Shown: one piece after another, positions 15,747 to 20,227 of the stretch
Numbering within the stretch: position 1 is the first letter of the stretch
How the letters are laid out: each line of letters starts with the position of its first letter
Source: Verrucomicrobiota bacterium
Lineage (GTDB): Bacteria; Verrucomicrobiota; Verrucomicrobiia; Limisphaerales; UBA9464
NCBI GenBank assembly: GCA_026397675.1
Contig: JAPLUH010000478.1
Location: forward strand, 1-20,227
Length of the DNA stretch: 20,227 nucleotides
Reading direction: 5' to 3'
Notes under the pieces: generated by a model
Told to the model about the DNA's origin: nothing
What the model saw: the letters and a program-made list of their open reading frames with translations, nothing else
Databases searched by the model: none
Program-made: the position numbers and the translations under genes

Positions 15747-16727
15747 ATGTCTGCGTCCTTACCTCGCTGGCTGCGAGTCTCCTGCATTCTGGCTCTGACA
15801 TGGATGTCCGGCCTCGTCCAGGCTCGGGACTGGGAACCCGGATTCCGCGACTTGGCCGCCTGGGGCCGCGAGATGCATTTGCGGCCCATCACGTTGGGTG
15901 AGGAACTCCTGCTCACCAACCGCTGGACCCGCATGCGGTTCCGAAAGGACTCGGATCGGATGACCTTCAACGAGGTGGAGTTTCGCCTGTCGGATCGCAT
16001 CCCGGTCGAAGGCGGCCATTTCCGGGTCTCCCAGCGCGACATCAACTCACTAATGGCACCGCTGTTGGCGCCACCCAAGCGCACCTCGCGCCCCATCCGA
16101 CGCATTGCCATCAATGCCGGGCACGGGGGACGCGATCCCGGCAACATGGAGGGCCGTCGGATGGAGAAAACCTACACGCTGGATCTGGCCATCGACCTGG
16201 CCCGACACCTCAAGGCGGCGGGGTTTCAGGTGGTGTTCATCCGCAGTTCGGACCGGTTCATCGCCCTTCCGGATCGGGCGGCGGAGGCCAACCGCGCAGA
16301 GGCCGACCTGTATGTCAGCCTGCATTTCAACGGGTTCGATGGGCCTGGAAATGACGCGGTGCAAGGCCTCGAAACCTATTGCCTGACGCCTGCTGGGGCC
16401 CCTTCGAGCAACGATGCCCAACGGCACGGTCGGATGGCCGGTTTCGACGCCAACCGCTTCGACCGCGAGAACGTCACCCTCGCCCACCTCGTCCATCGGG
16501 CCATCCTCGATCAGACTCCCTTGGCCGATCGAGGGGTGCGCCGCGCCCGTTTCAAAGAATTGACGTTGCTGCGAATGCCCGGGCTCCTCGTCGAAGGCGG
16601 CTACATGACTCACCCTGGTGACACCCGGCTGATGGACTCCAAAAAGTCTCGGGACCAACTCGCCGCCGCCATTGCCGACGGCATTCTCCGCCACAAGAAG
16701 CTGGTCGAGCGCGGCACCCCGGAGTGA
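15747..16727 (+). CDS. Exported N-acetylmuramoyl-L-alanine amidase (Amidase_3)
   Basis: The 326-residue product is a zinc amidase that cleaves the bond between MurNAc and the L-alanine of the peptidoglycan stem peptide. The Amidase_3 domain starts near residue 118. It contains zinc ligands His126 (INAGHGGRDPG), Glu140 (RMEKTYTLDLA) and His193 (YVSLHFNG), and the catalytic Glu283 (LLVEGGYMTHPGD). Residues 1-26 (SLPRWLRVSCILALTWMSGLVQA) form a Sec signal peptide, so it acts in the periplasm. Residues about 28-115 are a smaller domain of unclear family, perhaps helping wall binding or regulation. The frame is open back to 15576 inside the aminopeptidase gene; ATG 15747 is chosen because it gives the signal peptide. 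The gene probably shares a transcript with the M29 aminopeptidase and meets the S46 gene tail to tail. Confidence 0.9.
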   Translation: MSASLPRWLRVSCILALTWMSGLVQARDWEPGFRDLAAWGREMHLRPITLGEELLLTNRWTRMRFRKDSDRMTFNEVEFRLSDRIPVEGGHFRVSQRDINSLMAPLLAPPKRTSRPIRRIAINAGHGGRDPGNMEGRRMEKTYTLDLAIDLARHLKAAGFQVVFIRSSDRFIALPDRAAEANRAEADLYVSLHFNGFDGPGNDAVQGLETYCLTPAGAPSSNDAQRHGRMAGFDANRFDRENVTLAHLVHRAILDQTPLADRGVRRARFKELTLLRMPGLLVEGGYMTHPGDTRLMDSKKSRDQLAAAIADGILRHKKLVERGTPE

Positions 16728-16958
16728 GTGCCAGCGATAAACCCCTCGGCCAAAACCGCCTGCGTTGACTGGCCGCAGGAATCACAGACGAGGCGAAATT
16801 AACCGGGGCCCAACGCCACGCCTCGACGCAATGGCTCTAGCCAGCTTCCGTGCTACGGTCATCGCCGATAGACACACTCGCACCGGAACGCTTCGCTCGG
16901 CCAAACCCAGAGCGAACCCTCCGAGTGCTTCTGAGGCAGCCGGTTTGCGAGGCGCAAC

Positions 16959-16982
16959 GCGGGGAGCAAAAGCCCCCCCCGC
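16959..16982. terminator. GC-rich hairpin between convergent genes, possible bidirectional terminator
   Basis: GCGGGG (16959-16964) can pair with CCCCGC (16977-16982), with an inner GC-AAAA-GC loop, in the 261-bp gap between the stops of the amidase and the S46 peptidase. It lies only 6 bp past the S46 stop. There is no T-tract on either strand, so it is not a textbook intrinsic terminator. Its position between tail-to-tail genes is the main support. The rest of the gap holds nothing I recognise. Confidence 0.35.
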
Positions 16983-16988
16983 CCCAGC

Positions 16989-19067
16989 TCACTTTCGCTG
17001 GCCGGTGACTAATTCCTCCACCAGAGGCTTGGCGACGTAGACACTGCGAAGTGCCTCCAAGATACCCGCGCTGTGGACCGAAAGGGCCCGGGCTTGGGTT
17101 TCTTCGTAGGCAAACCCCAGTACCAACGACTCGATGTTGCCATCGAAGATAATGCCCACGAATTCGCCATTCCGGTTCACCACTGGGCTGCCCGAGTTCC
17201 CACCGATGATGTCATGGGTGGAGACGAAGTTGAACGGGGCTTCGGCATGGAGGGCGCGGCGTTTCTTCTGCCAGCGTTCGGGCAAATCAAACGGAGGGCG
17301 ATTCTCCATCTCGGCGGAACGCTCGAAGATTCCGCCCAGCGACGTCGTTGCCGGGATGGCCTTACCCAGCGAAGTGTACCCCTTCACTACCCCGTAGGAG
17401 AGACGCAGGGTGAACGTAGCGTCCGGATACTGCCCCTTGCCCTCCAGAGCAAAGCGGGCTGAGGCAATTGCCGCATGGGCCTGCTTCTTAATCTCGGCCT
17501 GGGCCTCCATCAACTGCCGCACTTCGCGTGCCTCGGCATCCACCAACTTGGCCACCAAAATGAGGGGATCCTCGGAAGCATCGATCGCCAACGTACCGCC
17601 CTTATAGAGCCGACGACGCTCATCGACCGAGCGCAGGCGACTGCCATTGATGAGTTCTGCAGCACGGGCCCGCGGCGACTTGCCGGCCATCACCTTTTTG
17701 ACGATAGGATACTCCGCTCCGAGTTGCTCGTTCAGGTAGGTCAACGAATCGGCCAAGCTGATGATTTCGAGGTCATTGTGGATGGGTTTGTCGGAAAAAA
17801 GACTCATCTCCAACGAAGCACGTCCCGCCTCGGCAAACTCGCGCAGACGTTCCCCGTCGGCCTTGGGATATTCTCCGGCCGCACGGACTAGGATGTGGGC
17901 GATATCGAAGAGCTCCGACTGGAAGGCCTGTCCGGCTTCCAGCAATCGGTGGATCCGCTCATACCGCGCGATCGACGACTGGGCCTGCTGGATCTGGTCA
18001 TAGGCCGCCGCGGCGGGGGCAAAGGCCGGATTGGCGGCAAACTTTGTCCGCAAGGCCATCTCTTGCTGGCGCTTGGACTGCATCAACGCCGGGTCGTAAA
18101 GACCGGCATGACCGCCATCGCGGGCTTTACGGCTATTCTGAATACCAAAGAGTTCATCCTTCGCACGCCGGGCATTCTCAGCACTGCGCTCGCTCCAAGA
18201 TCTCAGGAGCACCTCACGGCGCTTGAGATAGGCGAGCGCTATCGGGTACTGACGGTCGCGGAGGTACTCCAACTCGGCGACGGTGAGCATGCGCTCCGTG
18301 CGGCCCGGATGCCCCGAGACGAAGGTTAATTCGCCCTCGGCTGCACCCGCCTTGGACCACTTCAAGTAGTGCGGCACCTTCACGGGTTTGCCGTCCTCGT
18401 AAGCTCGAAATAAACAGATATCGAGGTCGAAGCGCGGATACTCAAAGTTGTCTGGGTCTCCGCCAAAGAAGGCTACCTGCTGCTCCGGTGCAAAGACCAA
18501 CCGGACATCCGTGTATTTCTTGAACCGGTACAAATGATAGGCGCCTCCCTGATAAAGCGTCACCACATCCGAACGAAGGCCCGTGGCGTCGAGGGATTCC
18601 TTCTCGATGGCTGCCATGACCCGTCGCCGAGCTTTCACCGCATCGTCGGGCGATAAGCCGGCGGTCACCGCGGCATTCACGCGCTCGGTCACATTCGCGA
18701 TGGATTGCAGCACATTCAACTCGAGGTCCACGCAGGCAATCTCCTCTGCCTGGGATCGGGCGTAGAATCCATCGCGCAAGTAGTTCTTCTGGGCGCTGGA
18801 AACCTTCTGAAGCGCGTCAGCCCCGACGTGGTGGTTCGAGAGGACTAATCCATCTTCGCTGACAAACGATCCGGAGCCCCCGGAGTTGAACCGAACCGAA
18901 GACTTCTGGAGGTGCTCCAGCCAAGCGTCGGTCATCTCAAAGCCATACTTGGCACGCACCTGTTCCCGGGGAGGATCATTGTAAAGCCACATTCCCTCGT
19001 CGGAACGAAGGGCCCCGGTTCCGCAGAACACCGCCAGCGAGGCGGCCATAAACGTCTTGCGCGACAT
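16989..19067 (-). CDS. Exported S46 family dipeptidyl peptidase (DPP7-like)
   Basis: The 692-residue product is an S46 serine peptidase, the family of bacterial DPP7 and DPP11, which release dipeptides from the N-termini of oligopeptides. Characteristic segments are EGMWLYNDPP (24-33) and GSGSFVSEDGLVLSNHHVG (64-82), with the catalytic His at 79/80. Asp216 in RFDLDICLFR and Ser625 in GGNSGSPVVN complete the triad. Gly643 in FDGN stands 18 residues after the serine, where DPP7 has Gly666 and DPP11 has Arg673. This predicts hydrophobic rather than acidic P1 residues. The first ~22 residues look like a signal peptide, so the enzyme is probably periplasmic. A GGAGG motif stands 13 bases before the ATG, slightly distant. 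Length is usual for the family. It is divergent from kup and convergent with the amidase. Confidence 0.93.
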   Translation of the reverse strand: MSRKTFMAASLAVFCGTGALRSDEGMWLYNDPPREQVRAKYGFEMTDAWLEHLQKSSVRFNSGGSGSFVSEDGLVLSNHHVGADALQKVSSAQKNYLRDGFYARSQAEEIACVDLELNVLQSIANVTERVNAAVTAGLSPDDAVKARRRVMAAIEKESLDATGLRSDVVTLYQGGAYHLYRFKKYTDVRLVFAPEQQVAFFGGDPDNFEYPRFDLDICLFRAYEDGKPVKVPHYLKWSKAGAAEGELTFVSGHPGRTERMLTVAELEYLRDRQYPIALAYLKRREVLLRSWSERSAENARRAKDELFGIQNSRKARDGGHAGLYDPALMQSKRQQEMALRTKFAANPAFAPAAAAYDQIQQAQSSIARYERIHRLLEAGQAFQSELFDIAHILVRAAGEYPKADGERLREFAEAGRASLEMSLFSDKPIHNDLEIISLADSLTYLNEQLGAEYPIVKKVMAGKSPRARAAELINGSRLRSVDERRRLYKGGTLAIDASEDPLILVAKLVDAEAREVRQLMEAQAEIKKQAHAAIASARFALEGKGQYPDATFTLRLSYGVVKGYTSLGKAIPATTSLGGIFERSAEMENRPPFDLPERWQKKRRALHAEAPFNFVSTHDIIGGNSGSPVVNRNGEFVGIIFDGNIESLVLGFAYEETQARALSVHSAGILEALRSVYVAKPLVEELVTGQRK

Positions 19068-19241
19068 GCACTATCAAGAACCTCCGAGAGCGTCCGCCCG
19101 TCAAGGGACGAATTGCATGAGTGACGGTCTATTCAGGGGTCGAGAACGCTCCAGAACACCCACCTTTTCGCATCTTATTGAAGATACCCGCAGGTTCGTC
19201 CCTCTGCCACCCGGCGGTGATGGGTCCCCTGTGATGCCTCC

Positions 19242-19257
19242 GTGACCCGATCGTCAC
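19242..19257. promoter_or_regulatory. Inverted repeat next to the kup promoter, possible operator
   Basis: GTGAC-CCGATC-GTCAC is a perfect 5-bp inverted repeat with a 6-bp spacer. It ends 5 bp before the TTGACA box at 19263. The position would suit a transcription factor site, but no family can be named from this alone. Confidence 0.25.
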
Positions 19258-19262
19258 CCGTA

Positions 19263-19292
19263 TTGACAGAGGGCCAAGTTCTGGCGTAACAC
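19263..19292 (+). promoter_or_regulatory. Candidate promoter of the kup transcript
   Basis: A perfect -35 box TTGACA (19263-19268) is followed after 18 bases by TAACAC (19287-19292), a weak -10 box. Transcription would begin near 19299, at the 5' edge of the riboswitch, which is where it should start. The location relative to the aptamer is better support than the -10 sequence. Confidence 0.4.
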
Positions 19293-19295
19293 GCC

Positions 19296-19447
19296 CCTGC
19301 AGCCGAAGTCTGGTCGGTGTCCAATCGAACAGGCGCGGGGGACCCAAGGCCGAAATCCATCCAAGATTTCAGCACGGGGCGTAGGGTAGGGAAACCAACC
19401 CGGGGCACTTCCAGGCCCTAGCCCGTCAGCTAACCTCGCAGGCATTT
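19296..19447 (+). ncRNA. ydaO/yuaA-class cyclic di-AMP riboswitch (kup leader)
   Basis: The conserved blocks of this riboswitch class appear in order and spacing: GCCGAAGTC (19302-19310), GCGGGGGACCCAA (19335-19347), GGGGCG (19376-19381), TAGGG...AAACCAACC (19386-19400) and CCCGTCAGCTAACCTCGCAG (19422-19441). The last block is nearly identical to the class consensus. The closing helix may use GCC (19302-19304) with GGC (19441-19443), or CCTGC (19296-19300) with GCAGG (19438-19442); I cannot settle which. The element lies on the same strand as kup, about 190 bases before its ATG. Family knowledge: these RNAs bind c-di-AMP and generally turn expression off, and genes for potassium uptake and wall remodelling are common targets. 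No intrinsic terminator or sequestered Shine-Dalgarno sequence is obvious, so the output mechanism is open. Boundaries are approximate. Confidence 0.93.
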
Positions 19448-19633
19448 GGAAGGGTAATCCGGTCGTGCGCAGTTCGGCGGAGTCGGGCTTGCGACAACGG
19501 TGACCCTCGGTCGCTGGTCTGTTGCAGACATCATGAACTCATCCCTCTCGACGCCTAGGGCCGCTCTGGTAATTCCAGATCAGGTCGTGTTGTCCAATTC
19601 CCTGCCACTGTCCTCCCACCAGAACTCCGTGCT

Positions 19634-20227
19634 ATGAGCAAACACGCACCCGCAACTGGCAAACGCTTGGTAGGCCTTTCAATGGCCGCGCTGGGCATCG
19701 TTTACGGAGACATCGGTACCAGCCCGATTTACGCCTTCAAGGAATGCTTCGCACCGGGTCATGGAGCGCCGGTGAGCGCTAGCAATGTCCTCGGGGTGGT
19801 ATCGCTCATCCTCTGGTCCCTGCTGCTGATCGTGACCGTCAAATACCTGGTCTACGTGCTTCGAGCCGACAACAAGGGCGAAGGCGGAATTCTCGCGTTG
19901 TTGTCCTTGGCCTTTCCGGAAGCCAAAACGGGTCACCGGAGCCGCTTGGCCAAGAGCTTCGCCGCCATCGGCATCGGCGGGGCCTGCCTGCTCTATGGCG
20001 ACGGCATCATTACGCCCGCCATCTCGGTGTTGGGAGCCGTGGAAGGCTTGAAGATGGCCGGAGCCGGGTTAGATCAATTCATCCTTCCTATCTCGGTGAT
20101 CATCATTCTCGTCCTGTTCGCAGCCCAGCGGTTTGGTACGGCGAAGGTCGGACGGATCTTTGGCCCGATCACGCTGGTCTGGTTCGTGGCCATCGCCGTG
20201 CTTGGAATCCGGGGCATCCTGATGCAG
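19634..20227 (+). CDS. kup: Kup/Trk-type low-affinity potassium transporter, 5' part
   Basis: The first 198 residues of a Kup (KUP/HAK/KT) potassium uptake protein are present; the gene runs off the window. Family signatures are AALGIVYGDIGTSPIYAFKE (about 19-37) in the first membrane segment, LRADNKGEGGILALLSL, and CLLYGDGIITPAISVLGAVEGL. Hydrophobic segments near 15-35, 53-75, 108-130, 145-165 and 175-195 fit the usual 12-helix membrane core. Kup proteins bring K+ into the cytoplasm, probably by H+ symport. ATG 19634 gives the normal family start. No strong Shine-Dalgarno sequence is seen; TCCTCCCACCAGAACTCC precedes it. The leader carries a c-di-AMP riboswitch, so expression is probably lowered when c-di-AMP is high. 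Confidence 0.93.
   Translation, partial: MSKHAPATGKRLVGLSMAALGIVYGDIGTSPIYAFKECFAPGHGAPVSASNVLGVVSLILWSLLLIVTVKYLVYVLRADNKGEGGILALLSLAFPEAKTGHRSRLAKSFAAIGIGGACLLYGDGIITPAISVLGAVEGLKMAGAGLDQFILPISVIIILVLFAAQRFGTAKVGRIFGPITLVWFVAIAVLGIRGILMQ

Larger units (their letters stand above)
19068..19633. other. Intergenic region with the kup leader and regulatory elements
   Basis: This 566-bp gap separates the divergent S46 and kup genes and contains no credible protein gene. Its main content is a c-di-AMP riboswitch at about 19296-19447, preceded by a TTGACA box and an inverted repeat. About 190 bases lie between the aptamer and the kup ATG. In this part, small stems such as GCGAC...GTCGC (19491-19514), GTCTG-TTG-CAGAC (19517-19529) and CTGG...CCAG (19566-19578) can form. 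None is followed by a T-run, so the expression platform is unresolved. Confidence 0.7.

Noticed and set aside
1..20227. CRISPR array, tRNA or rRNA genes, prophage or a defence island.
   Set aside because: I saw no regularly spaced repeats, no tRNA-like cloverleaf or CCA-ended element, no conserved rRNA stretches, and no phage or defence proteins beyond the housekeeping RecBCD genes.

Overview
The window is GC-rich, densely coding bacterial chromosome. The gene content fits a heterotrophic member of the Verrucomicrobiota or a related PVC lineage. The clues are a Tat-exported GH95-like glycosidase with a C-terminal Ig-like domain, an S46 peptidase, an M29 aminopeptidase, and a RAYT transposase with repeats of a kind common in such genomes. 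No rRNA or other taxonomic marker is present, so the lineage is an inference.

Layout. At 1-90 (minus) is the start of a truncated exported protein. A 450-bp gap follows. Then come an exported GH95-like glycosidase (541-3306) and an SMP-30/gluconolactonase-like exported protein (3367-4323), a probable carbohydrate-use pair. From 4518 to 13261 runs a recC-recB-recD cluster for double-strand break repair. The two downstream junctions are 4-bp ATGA overlaps. recC carries one net frameshift near 5343, so it is read here as two pieces. A minus-strand RAYT-type HUH transposase (13277-14212) ends 15 bp from the recD stop. Behind its start lies a 380-bp non-coding segment with two copies of a ~45-bp repeat around a cluster of small palindromes.

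Next on the plus strand are an M29 aminopeptidase (14593-15708) and an exported Amidase_3 N-acetylmuramoyl-L-alanine amidase (15747-16727), 38 bp apart and probably co-transcribed. They converge on a minus-strand exported S46 dipeptidyl peptidase (16989-19067) whose specificity residue is of the DPP7 type. The last gene is the N-terminal part of a Kup potassium transporter (19634 to the window end). Its leader contains a clear ydaO/yuaA-class cyclic di-AMP riboswitch at about 19296-19447, behind a perfect TTGACA box.

How the parts work together. The first pair probably handles fucosylated or related polysaccharides and their sugar lactones outside the cytoplasm. RecBCD is a self-contained repair module. 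The amidase and peptidases handle cell-wall and protein-derived peptides. kup is placed under c-di-AMP control, the usual link between this second messenger and potassium homeostasis. I did not find an unmistakably new system. The features most worth following up are the riboswitch-kup pairing, the RAYT with its flanking repeats, and the single frameshift in recC.
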